From Hyposmocoma kahamanoa (taxonomy: Eukaryota; Arthropoda; Insecta; Lepidoptera; Cosmopterigidae), in NCBI RefSeq assembly GCF_003589595.1, contig NW_020653945.1, forward strand, positions 8,835,292-8,899,291: a stretch of 64,000 bases of DNA, written 5' to 3'. Under the pieces are notes generated by a model. That model saw only the letters and a program-made list of their open reading frames with translations. It was not told where the DNA came from and did no database searches. Within the stretch, counting starts at the first letter, position 1. Every line of letters begins with the position of its first letter. Positions 32,335-42,761 of this stretch are shown here, piece after piece. The position numbers and the translations under genes are program-made.

Positions 32335-33560
32335 TTGCAAAACCCAGTGTTTTATAAACCTCCATTTTATGACATGCTTTCTTTCTTCTTTAATAATGAT
32401 CTGCCATTATTAATTAAGGACCATTACGAAGTAGTATTATTTGCTGACGACACATCATTGACTTTTAAAGCAGACAGACATGACGTTAACTATGACCATA
32501 TTAATTATATTTACTCTAAAGTAGTCTCTTGGTTTAATGCTAACAATTTATTGCTTAATGCCAAGAAGACAAAGTGTGTTAAATTTGAATTATCTAACGT
32601 AAAATCGACTAGTTCAAGCGTAGAAATAAACGGAGAAAAGTTAGACCTTGTTAATAAAGCAGTCTTCTTGAGAGTGACCTTAGATTGTAAACTTCAAAAG
32701 GTTCTCACATAATATCTTTCCTGGCCTGCAGATTAAGCTCCGTTGTATACGCAATCCGCAGAATACGTGAGCTTGCCGATGTTAGTATAGGGTCAAGAGC
32801 ACGTCAAGCTTGACACTTAAGACTTAAATCCAACTCTATGCCGCTTACGATAAGAACAGTCCAAAGTTCAAAGTGTCAAGCTTGATGTGCTTTTGACTGT
32901 ACTGCTGGACTAGTTTACTTTAGTTACTTCCATAATATAATGTCCTACGGGATTCTCATGTGGGGTAAAGCGGCAGACATTCAAACCATATTTGTATTGC
33001 AAAAACGAGCGTTTCGTTCTGTGTACTGTTCAGGTTCTCGGGATTCTCTCAGAGAAAAGTTTAAGGAGACTGATATCATGACTGTGGCATCACAGTACAT
33101 TTACTCAAATATTTTATATACCAGTAAAAAAATTTACTATACTATAATTTCAATAAGAAAGAAGATAGCCATAATATAATATTAACCTAAGTCCAAACTC
33201 ATGGTACCACGATTTCGTTTAACCAAGGTAAACGACTTTATGGGAAACTGTATACGTTTTTATAATAAGATTCCTGAGCATATATTAGGATTATCATTTC
33301 CTAAGTTTAAAAACTACATTAAAAATATTTTAATTGAAAAGTCATATTACAAAATTGAAGACTACGTGTTAGATAAAGATGTATGGAAAGACGACATGGC
33401 TCTAGATTCCACACAAATTTGATTTAAAGTTAGCATTTAATTTTACTTGAAAAGAGCAATCCCTAGAGTTTCTTGCGCATTCTTTTCAGGGAAGTCAGCG
33501 TAGTGAACGAGCAGTAGCGTAAATGTGACGTTTTCAAGTGCAAATTTATTTTACCTATGG
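32335..33560 (+). pseudogene. LINE reverse transcriptase relic (family L2), split by a MITE
   Basis: Three frames in order: (32335-32712) FNNDLPLLIKDHYEVVLFAD followed by DTSLTFK, the YxDD-type catalytic box (here FADD), and NNLLLNAKKTKCVKF; (32940-33179) MSYGILMWGKAADIQTIFVL and LQKRAFRSVY; (33201-33422) PRFRLTKVNDFMGN, IRFYNKIPEHI and DDMALDSTQI stop. This is the palm-to-C-terminus of a Jockey-superfamily LINE with frameshifts. The endonuclease and first half of the reverse transcriptase are missing. A second copy of the 3' part is at 46302-46770. Confidence 0.85.
32788..32899. mobile_element. Palindromic MITE nested in LINE, TA target
   Basis: TAGGGTCAAGAGCACGTCAA and GCTTGACACTT pair with AAGTGTCAAGCTTGATGTGC and TTTTGAC. 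TA dinucleotides flank both sides (32786-32787, 32900-32901), as expected for Tc1/mariner-type insertion. Removing it rejoins the LINE frame (…CTTGCCGATGTTAGTA to CTGCTGGACTAGTTT). Confidence 0.75.
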
Positions 33561-33789
33561 AATGTGTCGATTTTAAGTTATTCCCTTTTTCACTGGAGGC
33601 ACTGAATTATGGGTCTATCTATCCGATATATACTGTGGGCACTGGATAAGGAGGTCCCAGATTGTATTCCCGGTAGGCCACAAAAAGAACTTTTCTAAAT
33701 TGGCACGGTCTGGATGTTCTAGGAAGTGCCCCAGAGTAAATTCCGTAACTCTGTTACTCATAGCCAAGCGATTTTTTTTCACGCATATA

Positions 33790-36320
33790 TGATTCTTTGA
33801 TTTTGACTTCTAGATTCCTATAGTTTGAACCAATTTGATTTGAACTAATTCAAATGCGAGAGTAGAACACCGGCGTGACAAATACCTATGTATAGTTGTC
33901 AGAGACAAAAAAATTAAAAATGGTGTAATTTTCGTCCAGAGAAACATAAAAAAATGTAATTTATAATATTTGAAAAATATTGGCCAACCGACTCTGTCGT
34001 TAGATGAAACCATAAGTGACACACATTTTAAACTAATCGGTAACGACAAAGGTTCATTCGTTACGAAGCATCGAGCATTTCTGGTTATAGTATGCTCGAT
34101 ATTACGAAGTTATTTAATTATTTTTTTTCGTTTTTATTTTTTACTTCAATAACCCGCCGCATTAGTACGTGATTTTTACACCAGCGCGTTTGCTTTAGTT
34201 ATCTTCTACATACACTAAAATCACCATGAACCACTTCTGTGGATTATTGTAATTATCAGCCAAAAAAAATATTCTGATTTTTCAACGTCAGGGTTGCGAC
34301 TTGATAAAAAAAAACATATTTCTGACCGATAAAAAAGTTTTTTAATTCGATCTGTACCTGTATATTATTTTAGTGTGTTAATCAAGGTTGTTTAAGCTAA
34401 TGACATTGTTGGTAGAGAAATAAGTTCCTTTAAAAAAATTGAAATTTTTGAATAACAGTTTTCTTTAATTAATTTAAGGAGTAATAATAAAAGGGTATAT
34501 ATATATAGGGTAAGTAGTAAATGAAAATACTGGCTAAAATAAAATTGATCTCTCTCTACGTCGAGCTGTTAGCCTCATTAAAAATTTCTGCTTGGCTTTC
34601 ATTCACTGTAGTGTTTTTTTTAACAGGGACAGTATGGGGAAGTCCGAAACCATAGAATAGACAACGGAACTTTCTTAATCGAATCACCAAGTCCTTTTTT
34701 GTGAAAACAATTTTGATGTGTATGAAAAAAATGTTTTTCATATAAAATGAATAAAACAGATTACTTTCTTTTATACTGATAGACTTAGTTTCATGTAACG
34801 ATCATTTTATTGTATCGGATGAAAAAACGGAACAGCAGAAGTTGGAAATCCGGAATTCGAAAAAAGTAATTTATTAGCATTTGGTGGTTTTAACAACTCA
34901 ATTTCGCTCCATGTAGCTATATCTATAATATGTATCTATACAATGTGTTGCTTTGTATTCTCGCCATATTTACAGAGGTTATTCTATATCCGAAATTGAA
35001 CCCAAATCACTAAAAAAATAAATCAAAAATAAATTTCGTATATTCCTATTTTTTATTTAATTGCGGTAAACAAATTTGATCCAAAGGTCATTGACTTGCA
35101 CGGCATCGGCACTTGCAAACATTTTGAACAATGATGCGTGAACAAGTGCAGATAGAAATGCATTTTAGATCTATTTGGTGGTGGGGGCGGGTGGCGACGG
35201 CCGGGTAGTGTCGTATCGAGCGCGCGATTGGTAGATCAGTCGACCTTGCTTCCCGTACTGACTGCGTCTACATCACGCAGAGATCCCGCATAGGTACATG
35301 GTTTAGTATGTACACAAGAGTTAGTAGTGCAAGAAAAAAAAGACTTAGTAGTACAAGTGCGTATCTATTGTTATGGCATGATGTGAAACGTTTAGTTTAC
35401 GCGGAGGATACGAGTGTCAATGTTTCTGCTTTCAAAGTTGTGGAGTCTAATGTTGAAACGAAACTCCGTGCGAATCTCTGCATAGCGGGTGGCTCCCCGG
35501 TACGGAGCCAACCACCAGCTGTGGAGCTAGGTACTTCTAGAAATACTTTCATGTAATCTAAAGTTAGTAAGTATAGAAATCTAGGTTACAAAAAACTTTT
35601 TTCAGTCAACTTTTCTAATTAATGTAAATAAATAGTAAATTATAACAATGCTAGTACACAATCATAATTTAAAAAATAGGTAAATAAGCGATCGAGAAAT
35701 ATTACGTATCGCTCGGTGAAGCGGGTGGCGGGGTCACCCGCCACCCCCGCGCGGTTGCGTGGTGCATATGACTTTGAGACAATTTTGAAAAACTTTACTA
35801 GATACAATTATCAAGAATATTGAACAGAATATTTTTTTAAATATTTTTAGATCATTTAGCATTATTTCTATTATTAATTTCTTAAATATGGCGAGAATGC
35901 TAATCAATACACTGTATATGTGGAACACCTTTTTCCGACCATTGCTAATTAACCTATGTCGGTGCATTGCCGATTAGTATAAAATGTGTGTCATATATGG
36001 TTTTGTCGAACGACTAAGTTGGTTGGCGAATGATTTTCAAATATCATAAATTATGAATATTTTATGTTAAAGTCACCCGATTAAAAAAAATCTCTGAAAC
36101 TATACTATATTTGTCACATCGGATTCTACTCTTGCATTTGTAAAGTTTAAACTATAGGAATCTGGAAGAAAAAGGGCATCTCACAAAAATTGGGGTTTAT
36201 TTACACTGTGAAACTTATGTAGCGTAAATTGGATTGTTCTGTGGTAAATTAAAAATAAGATACTTATTTCAATTAATAATTTTTGTAACTAGAGTGAAAC
36301 ATGGTTTCCATTCATATTTA
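33790..36320. other. No supported gene
   Basis: Mostly AT-rich. A tRNA-like B-box relic (GGTCCCAGATTGTATTCCCG) lies just before it at 33653. A GC-rich patch at 35170-35290 precedes a frame of 82 codons (35308-35556, + strand, ...SAYLLLWHDVKRLVYAED...) with no recognised domain. A GTGACCCCG/CGGGGTCACCC-like inverted word lies at 35725-35750. Nothing is called a gene. Confidence 0.4.
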
Positions 36321-36713
36321 GGGCGTCTTCAAATTAGACGCTTATAGAGGCGCTGCAGTAGCGCCAATGTGGCACTACTGATTTTCATGCAGTTATAACG
36401 CAACTATCGGGACGCGCGCGCTACTTTGCCTCCGTGGCCGAACGGTCACCATACCGGACTGCCACGCAGAGAGTCCCTGGCTCGATTCCCGGGCTGGGAG
36501 AAATATTTGTATGGCCTACATTTATTTCTCTCGTGAGTTTGGGTGTAATTTGTGGTTGTCTATGTGTGTGTCCATGGCAGCCGCGACACAGGGTTTCCCT
36601 AGTGCGGGGCTATGTTGAGTGTGTAGCGTAGTAGTTATTATTATTACTTTTGCAGTCACAATTAGTGAATTAAAAATTACTGAAGCGCTTCTACAAGCGT
36701 CTGATTTGAAGGA
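36321..36713. mobile_element. MITE family E, copy 2, interrupted by a SINE
   Basis: Left part AGGGCGTCTTCAAATTAGAC to GCGCGCGCTACTTT; right part CTTTTGCAGTCACAATTAGT to GTCTGATTTGAAGG. With the SINE (36428-36645) removed it aligns with copy 1 (29298-29519). The word CTTT on both sides of the SINE is the probable target duplication. Confidence 0.88.
36428..36645 (+). mobile_element. tRNA-derived SINE (family S1) nested in MITE E
   Basis: Head GCCTCCGTGGCCGAACGGTC with B-box-like GGCTCGATTCCCGGG, body TTTGTATGGCCTACATTTAT, CATGGCAGCCGCGACACAGG and GTTTCCCTAGTGCGGGGC, tail TTATTATTA. Full length. Confidence 0.92.
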
Positions 36714-36796
36714 TGTTGATGACTTTACCATCTCAATCAGCCGTAATCATGGGACCTGTAAAAGGCCCGAAATGTTGGTTTGTTTGAAAAACAAAT
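36712..36796 (-). repeat. Dispersed repeat family B fragment
   Basis: GTTGATGACTTTACCATCTC, ATCATGGGACCTGTAAAAGG, CCCGAAATGTTGGTTTGTTT. Reverse orientation compared with 12733. It is cut at its right end by family C at 36797. Confidence 0.75.
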
Positions 36797-37007
36797 CGTC
36801 TGCTTAAAGGTAAAACCACATAAGTGATATTCCACAAATCCATAAGAATTCTCCAAATTATGTACCTGTTGTAAGAAAATCACCATCTTTCTGCAAATAA
36901 AACCACCACAGTTTCACCTGCAGAAAGATAGTGGATTTTCTTACCAAACTTACATAAAGAGTTTTTGCAGAAAATGTCACTTATGTGGTTTTACCTTTAA
37001 ATAGACG
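36797..37007. mobile_element. Hairpin element family C, copy 2
   Basis: CGTCTGCTTAAAGGTAAAAC and then CACATAAGTGATATT pair with CACTTATGTGGTTTTACCTT and TAAATAGACG. The best-preserved ends of the three copies. Inserted into the family B fragment to its left. Confidence 0.88.
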
Positions 37008-37984
37008 AAATAATGTGCTCGATTTAGAGCCGAAAACAATAATTTCCGAATTAATACTAACTGTTAATTATTAATTATTTTTCAGTTCAAGCATACTTCG
37101 CAATTGTTGTTAATTCTTACTACTTTTGAAGCATAATTATTATTATTTATATAATAAAGCTCCTGTCTTGTGCGTCAAATTTTAATCATCAGAGCAATCC
37201 GTTGTAATAAATGACTTTGTCATCGAATCGTGTACTATAATCACGAAATTCCGCTGCCACGATTTAATATTAATTTGTATTTATTATATTATTATTTGTT
37301 ATATTCAAAATTGTATTTAATAAATAATAAATGGAACATTTTTGTTATATATTTCAATTTTATGCATTCAGGTATGGGAGCTAGAAACAATTTTCTATTT
37401 TAATTTCATTTACTGGTTACAATTAAAATTCGTCAAAAACAAGTGCACGAACAACCACACATGATCCAAAACAAAGACTTATGTATATCTAGATAGACGC
37501 CGCAAGTGTACGTACTTCGCGTACCCAAAGTAAGTGAAATTCACTTACTTTGCGGCTGCTACACTTCAGAACGCGCCGAGCACCATAGCTGTGGGTAAAC
37601 GGGTAAACAGGGATGTTTACTTCCATGGGCAAGTGATTTAGTAATCAGAAAATTCGTTTTAAAAATTATATTTTGGTTTTGTATGAATTTCGAGAAAACA
37701 AATATGCTACACATTGTATGCTTCATGATTTGTAATACATTGCGGCTTTGACTTGGTGCGATATGTTTGTGATCCTTTGTTAATACTCCATGAATATAGA
37801 ACGAATTCACTTTTGTATAATGTGTCCAGTTTGGTGGTACGGCCGCTTGTACATTTCTTTGGCTAAATTTAACATAGTGATGTTTTTGATGAATTTAGTG
37901 ATTTGTACATTAACATAAACATAAAAGGGCGAGAATTATTATGAGCTTAGCAATATTATAAGAATATTCTATAACTCTTTTTTT
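37008..37984. other. No gene; short palindrome near 37528
   Basis: AT-rich. A near-perfect palindrome AAAGTAAGTGAAATTCACTT (37528-37552, ending ACTTT) sits between GCCGC and GCGGC words about 45 bases apart. No frame is supported. Confidence 0.5.
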
Positions 37985-38283
37985 TTTAATAACATCAAGT
38001 GACGGGACGAACAAGTCGTGCGCCTGATGGGAAGCAACACGCCTGTCCATAACAGTTACAGTGCCACTCAGAGCTTTAAATTGCCAAGCTCTAAGGGGAA
38101 CTACCACTGCGTCCATCACCCTAGACATAAGTTGACAAGTCCCGTGTGCCTGTAACTTCACCAGCACCCTTACCCTTCAAAACCGGAACACAGTAATGCT
38201 GACATTACTGCTTGGCGGCAGAAATAGGTAAGGTGGCAGTACTACCATGGATGAACTCTTTCACAAGGAGTTCTACTGCTGTT
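37985..38283 (+). repeat. Dispersed repeat family A, copy 7 (full length)
   Basis: AACATCAAGTGACGGGACGA through ACAAGGAGTTCTACTGCTGT. All internal blocks are present and close to the consensus, so this is the best reference copy for the family. Confidence 0.9.
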
Positions 38284-38759
38284 ATAAGTCCTTGAGAAAG
38301 AGTTCTTTTGTTATAACGTTTAGTAACGTTTCGTTTTTTTTTTCAGTTTTGTAGTATCTATTATCAGTAGTATATGTAATTTCGATAATTTTTGTAGCAC
38401 GTTGCCTCGAATGTCCGAATATAGTGAGCAAATAATTACATACATCGTCGGTTATGTAGTACGAGTAATACAAAAAAATATATAATGCAAAGAATTACCA
38501 GTGAGCGGTCTTTACCAAAACCGGGAGTTGGTCATACGTATGAGTAGTATGAGTTCGTTGCTTTCGAGGACGAAGGTGGTCTAGTTTATCCCACCTAAGA
38601 TGTTATCCAAATATGCAGAGTAGCAGAGTTAGAAATAATAAACAAATCACAAAAAACTACACACGAGGCTGTCATTAAGCAAACCTCTTTTGATTAATAA
38701 GATTTTACCATATTTTGTCAGCAGTAACATTTTCATTTGTCTTGCCATTCACCAATTTG

Positions 38760-39442
38760 ATCAATTACCAGCAGAAAACCACCCAAAAAATGTTTGAAAT
38801 TCAATTAAACAAGATGGCCGCCATACAAATTTCGAAGCGTTCTATTTCGGAAACTATTAGAGATAGGTAGGAGGTGCTGGAAGGAATGTCATAGAGGATC
38901 AATAGTGGTCAACTGCACATGTAAAAAAATTCAAGATGGCGAATCCAAAATGGCGGCCGAAGAAAAACTTGCTTCGATGTGGTTGAAAATTGGCATCTTT
39001 GGGACATGTTTAGGAGTCCTTAATCATAATTTGGGGTCAAAATTTTTTTCGCCTTTTTTTAATATGGCTGCCAAATAAGTGCTTTTTTCGTTAAAAATAG
39101 CTGCCGAAAGAGACTCCCTTTCAGCTGAAAATTGGCATGTGGAGGCCTCTAGAAGTGCCAGATAATAATTGGTTTTTCGCCATTTTCAAATACCGGCTGT
39201 ATTTGAAAATGGCGTTACCATACAAGCGTTTGTTGGCAATAGAAAAAAAATTGTTCTGATCCCTTTGAAAGTTGTCATGTGGAGTGCTAGGAGTGCTCTA
39301 GGAGTGCTTGATTATAGTTTGTGATCAATATTAGTGTATCACCATTTCTCAATATGGCTGCCATAGAAGTGTTTTTTGGCGGCAGGTGAAAATTTGATTT
39401 ATTTTGATTGAAAATCGGCATAGAGACCCTATGGGTGTTTGT
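38760..39442 (-). repeat. GCCAT-rich repeat family I, inverted copy
   Basis: Reverse complement of the unit at 60488-61515. It carries the shared words CTATTAGAGATAGGTAGGAG, AATGTCATAGAGG, CAAGATGGCGAATCCAAAAT, GAAAAACTTGCTTCGAT and CCTTAATCATAATTTGGGGT. The sequence TTAAACAAGATGGCCGCCAT is one of several motifs with the same GCCAT core. It faces the next copy (39483) tail to tail with a SINE tail between them. Confidence 0.85.
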
Positions 39443-39482
39443 TATATGTTGAGTGTGTGCGTTATTATTATTATTATTATTA
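39443..39482 (+). mobile_element. SINE S1 tail fragment
   Basis: TATGTTGAGTGTGTGCGTTA and then a TTA-repeat tail, the last 40 bases of the S1 family, between two oppositely oriented family I copies. Confidence 0.6.
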
Positions 39483-40388
39483 ATTGTGAGATCTTGTACT
39501 CGTAATCTATACGGAGGCGTACCTCCGTATATAATTACCTCCATACGATGGCGTGCGGACGCTTCGGGCTTCGCCCTCCGCGGACCTCGGCCTGCGGCCT
39601 CGGCACTTAGGACTTTGTTTTAAAAAAAATTAAATAGGTCTTTAATGGCGGCCATATTTAAAAACTACAAAAATATTTAAGACCACTAATTATTATCAAA
39701 CAATCTTAGAAATCTTTTCGTGCTCATTTTCAGTGCGAGCAAAGCAAGTTACATAAATAAATTACGGCTATATCGAAAAACAGCGGAACAAAATTTTTAC
39801 CCGAAATTATGATGTCATTGCCATGTCATTTTCAGTCGAATTAGAAGAAACTGTATCTATCGCCAAAAAAGTTTGTATGGTAGCCATATTGCAAAATGGT
39901 GAAAAATAAATTTTAACCGCTAATTATTATTAAACACACATAAAGACCCCGACATGTCCATTTTCAACCGAATCAGCAAATTTTTATCTTTTTAACTTTT
40001 TTTTAACCCAGGCAGTTGACCAGTGTTACCCTCTATGACATTCCTTCGAGCACCTCCTACCTATCTCTAATAGTTTTCGTGATAGGAGGCTTTGAAATTT
40101 GTATCGCGGCCATCTTGTTTATTTGAATTTCGAACATTTTTTACTTCCCGCGGAAATTGACCAGGGTGTATCTCATAAAAATGCACAAAAATCTCCCCCA
40201 TGTATTATAGTTTTTGCAGGCCGTTGATCACTCTTTCATATTTTCCATATTCAGGCCCTCTCATATTTGATTCTTTACTTTGGAGCCTATCCGCGTACAA
40301 CGGTATAAATATTTTTTTCCACCATATCGGGAAGTGTGCGTTCTATTTCTATCAGTGAGTAAGAACTTGTTGCTTTATATATATTATA

Positions 40389-40390
<2 letters not shown>
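39483..40390 (+). repeat. GCCAT-rich repeat family I, copy 2
   Basis: Starts AATTGTGAGATCTTGTACTC, then GATGGCGTGCGGACGCTTCG and CTCGGCCTGCGGCCTCGGCA. It continues through AATGGCGGCCATATTT, GTAGCCATATTGCAAAATGG and GCGGCCATCTTGTTTATTTG, and ends at a (GAT)n microsatellite. Aligns in order with 60488-61515 but lacks about 150 bp present there around 61000-61140. Confidence 0.88.
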
Positions 40391-40434
<44 letters not shown>

Positions 40435-40462
40435 CGACGACGACGACGACGACGACGACGAT
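40390..40462. repeat. (GAT)n(GAC)n microsatellite
   Basis: About 15 GAT units followed by about nine GAC units. The poly-Asp, poly-Met/Thr and poly-Ile/Val frames across it are simple-sequence translations. Confidence 0.97.
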
Positions 40463-40532
40463 GAGGATAATAACGATAATAAATCTATTTCTAAAGAAAA
40501 AAGTCACAAGAATTCCTTGCCTGCAGACCGAT

Positions 40533-40600
40533 GCTGCAGACATATTCCCTGAACGCTATAACTTGGGCCTTTTCAAGGCAATATTTAAATGTGCCTGCTC
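40533..40600 (+). pseudogene. LINE C-terminal fragment
   Basis: Translates as ADIFPERYNLGLFKAIFKCA, which matches the conserved C-terminal ending of the LINE at 14118-17077 (PEKYNLGLFKARV). Only this stub remains. Confidence 0.65.
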
Positions 40601-40663
40601 CATTGTTGACCTCATTGTCACTTTCCACCAGGTGAGTTTGAGGTTAAATGCACACGTGACCTG

Positions 40664-40845
40664 CCTCCGTGGCCGAACGCTTACCATGCTGGTTTGCCAC
40701 GCAGAGGTCCCAGGTTTGATTCCCGGCCCGGGAGAAACATTTGTATGGCATACATTTATTTCTCTTGTAAGTTTGGGTGTAATTTGTTGTTGTCTATGTG
40801 TTTACTGATGCTATGAGTGTGGGCGTTATTATTATATTACTTAAA
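40664..40845 (+). mobile_element. tRNA-derived SINE (family S1)
   Basis: CCTCCGTGGCCGAACGCTTA, B-box GGTTTGATTCC, TTTGTATGGCATACATTTAT, then a deletion of the ACCCGCGACACAGG block and a GTTATTATTATA tail. It ends 25 bases before the 40869 exon of the GST gene, in the intron on that gene's 3' side. Confidence 0.88.
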
Positions 40846-40868
40846 TACAAAAAGAAGCCTTCACTTAC

Positions 40869-41086
40869 CTAGTGGTAGCGTTAAACAGCTGCGGTACAAA
40901 GCAAAGATCAGCCATAGTGAGTTGGTCACCGACGCAAAATTCGCCTGCTGTTTTCTTCAGTAGCTCCTCAAGGGTCTGCAACCCACGTTCTGTGTGGTAC
41001 AAGGCGAACTTCTGGAACTGTTGTTCCGTGTCGAATCGGGGACGGAGGCCTAGATTCTGGAGAGGCTGGATGCCTGATACTATAGT
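40869..41086 (-). CDS. GSTZ1: Zeta-class glutathione S-transferase (maleylacetoacetate isomerase), internal exon, C-terminal domain
   Basis: Acceptor CCAATTCACAG precedes and donor GTAAGTGA follows (- strand). 72 codons plus two bases: TIVSGIQPLQNLGLRPRFDT, then QFQKFALYHTERGLQTLEEL, KKTAGEFCVGDQLTMADLCF and VPQLFNATT. The IVSGIQPLQN and FCVGDxxTMADLCxVPQ blocks are diagnostic for the all-helical C-terminal domain of GST zeta/MAAI, which isomerises maleylacetoacetate to fumarylacetoacetate in tyrosine breakdown, using glutathione (established for the family). The exon follows 42643-42761 in phase 0. The next exon, expected to begin around (R)FKVDLTPYPTI, was not found to the left. No frameshift or stop is present. 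Confidence 0.93.
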
Positions 41087-41361
41087 CTGTGAATTGGAGA
41101 TTTCACGTTTTAAGTTTTTTTAAAAGTGCGGCGCGAGCGCATTGCGACTCCACGTGTAGATAATATTAGGTATGGCTACAGCAGCGTGGGTACTCGGTGG
41201 GTACTAAACATAATCATGCTTTTCTCGTGTTTCGTTCTACCGCTCCTATGTTGACAAACAGTCTAAAGGGGAGTCGATACTATTGTTAAAACTTTATTAA
41301 TGTAGGAAAGTGAAAACTTTTAAAGAATAAGAAAATCTTGAAAATAGAACATCTCTGTTTA

Positions 41362-41432
41362 GTATTAGTATCAGTAGAGCTCCTTACCTATTAAATACCT
41401 AATCTATTCTCCCGCCAAGCAATAGGCTGCCT
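41362..41432 (-). repeat. Dispersed repeat family A, fragment
   Basis: AGTATCAGTAGAGCTCCTTA and TATTCTCCCGCCAAGCAATA: the outer end only, about 90 bases before a longer copy in the same orientation. In the GST intron. Confidence 0.6.
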
Positions 41433-41507
41433 TTCCACCGGATGCGTTACGGACTCTTTTCAGCTATGCGCGGGTGTCATGTCACGGGTGGCGATGTGTC
41501 AGTGTCA

Positions 41508-41820
41508 GTTAGTATTAGTAGCAGTAGAGGCTCCTTGTGAGAGAGTTCGTCACCCACTGTACTATACTGAGTACTGCCACCTTACCTATTTCTGCTGTCA
41601 AACAGTAATGTCAGCATTACTGTGTCCCGGATACTGTTGAAATTACAGGCACATGGGACTTGTCAACTAATGTCTCAGGGTGACGGGCGCGGTGGTAGTG
41701 GTGGTAGCACCTCAGATCTTTGCAATTTGAAGCTCTGGGTGGTACTGTAACTGTTATGGACAGACGTGTAGCTTATCATCAGGCGCACGATTTGTTCGTC
41801 CCGTCACTTGATATTATAAA
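41508..41820 (-). repeat. Dispersed repeat family A, copy 8
   Basis: AGCAGTAGAGGCTCCTTGTG through TTGTTCGTCCCGTCACTTGA and ATATTATAAAAAAA. Full length with a small duplication (GGTAGTGGTGGTAGC). In the intron between the two GST exons. Confidence 0.88.
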
Positions 41821-41875
41821 AAAAAATTCTTATTGTTACTTTTTAAATGTTTCATTTTTTTAGAAATTTTATTTT

Positions 41876-42185
41876 CAACTCACACTGGTGCTGGCTGTTT
41901 TTCAACTACAACGCTTGCCGACGCGCGTCATCGACTGACGACACTCGCTTTAGCGCGCCCGGATCATAGTGTGGTCGGCGTCAGACGCCTCACTGCGGTC
42001 AATCGACGCGCGTCGTCGCGCGAAACCGCTTGACTGCATCCAAGCGACGACGCGCGTCGACGCCCGTTTCCATATTTGCATAATACAAATTTGTACCTTA
42101 ATAATGGGAAAATAGAGATGAATATACTATAGGCGAAAAACAAAAAGCGTCGCGACGCTTCGACTCTGCGCCAGTGTGAGTTGAG
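41876..42185. mobile_element. MITE with CAACTCACACTGG ends
   Basis: CAACTCACACTGGTG at the left and CGCCAGTGTGAGTTG at the right are inverted repeats. The interior is rich in CGACGCGCGTC-type words that themselves pair (CCGACGCGCGTCATCG, GCGACGACGCGCGTCGAC). Lies in the GST intron. Confidence 0.8.
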
Positions 42186-42642
42186 CCTTTGTACTTTATG
42201 TGATTCCTAAATGCGACAATTCGTTAATGGTATTTGATGACACATCTTTAAAAACAACTACGACTGTAATTAGTGCATGAATTTTCCTAAAATGTAAAAA
42301 TAAATAAATATTTTAGTAGGTGATATAAATTGAATTATTACATGCTTCAAACCCAAGCAAGTATGCCCTCAGTTTTTTTTATAAGAAACGTATTTTTCTA
42401 AATTCCCAATGGCCATATAGCGCTAAATTTGAATGCGATATTTTCATTATAATTAATGTACACTGAGTGTTTAGGTGATCATAGGAATAAATTTGTCTGG
42501 GTCCGAATCACTTCATATATTATGTACATTTAGATGTACACGGGGCCTTACAAGATTGTTATAGCAGCACCTATCGTCAATTCCCCTGTCACGAAAGGAG
42601 ATTATGGTAAATCATCTTTTTTGGATTATATGTGGTGTTTAC
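42186..42642. other. GST intron remainder, nothing seen
   Basis: AT-rich intron sequence between the MITE and the 42643 exon. Confidence 0.5.
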
Positions 42643-42761
42643 CTCACAAATCGCCCTCATGTGGGTTTTCTGGAGTAGGTTAGCAGGCGTCAGGCTAGGT
42701 TCTGGACGTGTGTCCTCCAGGTATTGAAGGATGGCCATTGATTCCACCAGTGTTTCTCCAT
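42643..42761 (-). CDS. GSTZ1: Zeta-class glutathione S-transferase (maleylacetoacetate isomerase), internal exon, end of thioredoxin-fold domain
   Basis: Acceptor ATCTTACAG precedes and donor GTAAACAC follows (- strand). After a split Asp codon it reads GETLVESMAILQYLEDTRPE, PSLTPANLLQKTHM and RAICE (39 codons). The (D)GxxLxESxAIxxYLExTRP block is the glutathione-binding E-S-x-A-I motif shared by GSTs; the zeta assignment follows from YLExTRPxxxLxP and the next exon. The expected upstream exon(s), with the SSCSWRVRIAL active-site segment and NPMxQVP, should lie at higher coordinates. I did not find them within the remaining 21 kb of the window. Confidence 0.93.

Noticed and set aside
35308..35556. 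82-codon + strand ORF after a GC-rich patch
   Set aside because: Considered as a missing GST exon or a host exon; sequence matches neither and there is no splice context.
40280..40808. Poly-Asp, poly-Met/Thr and poly-Ile ORFs
   Set aside because: They come from the (GAT)n(GAC)n tract. Only the short PERYNLGLFKA stub downstream is meaningful and is annotated as a LINE remnant.
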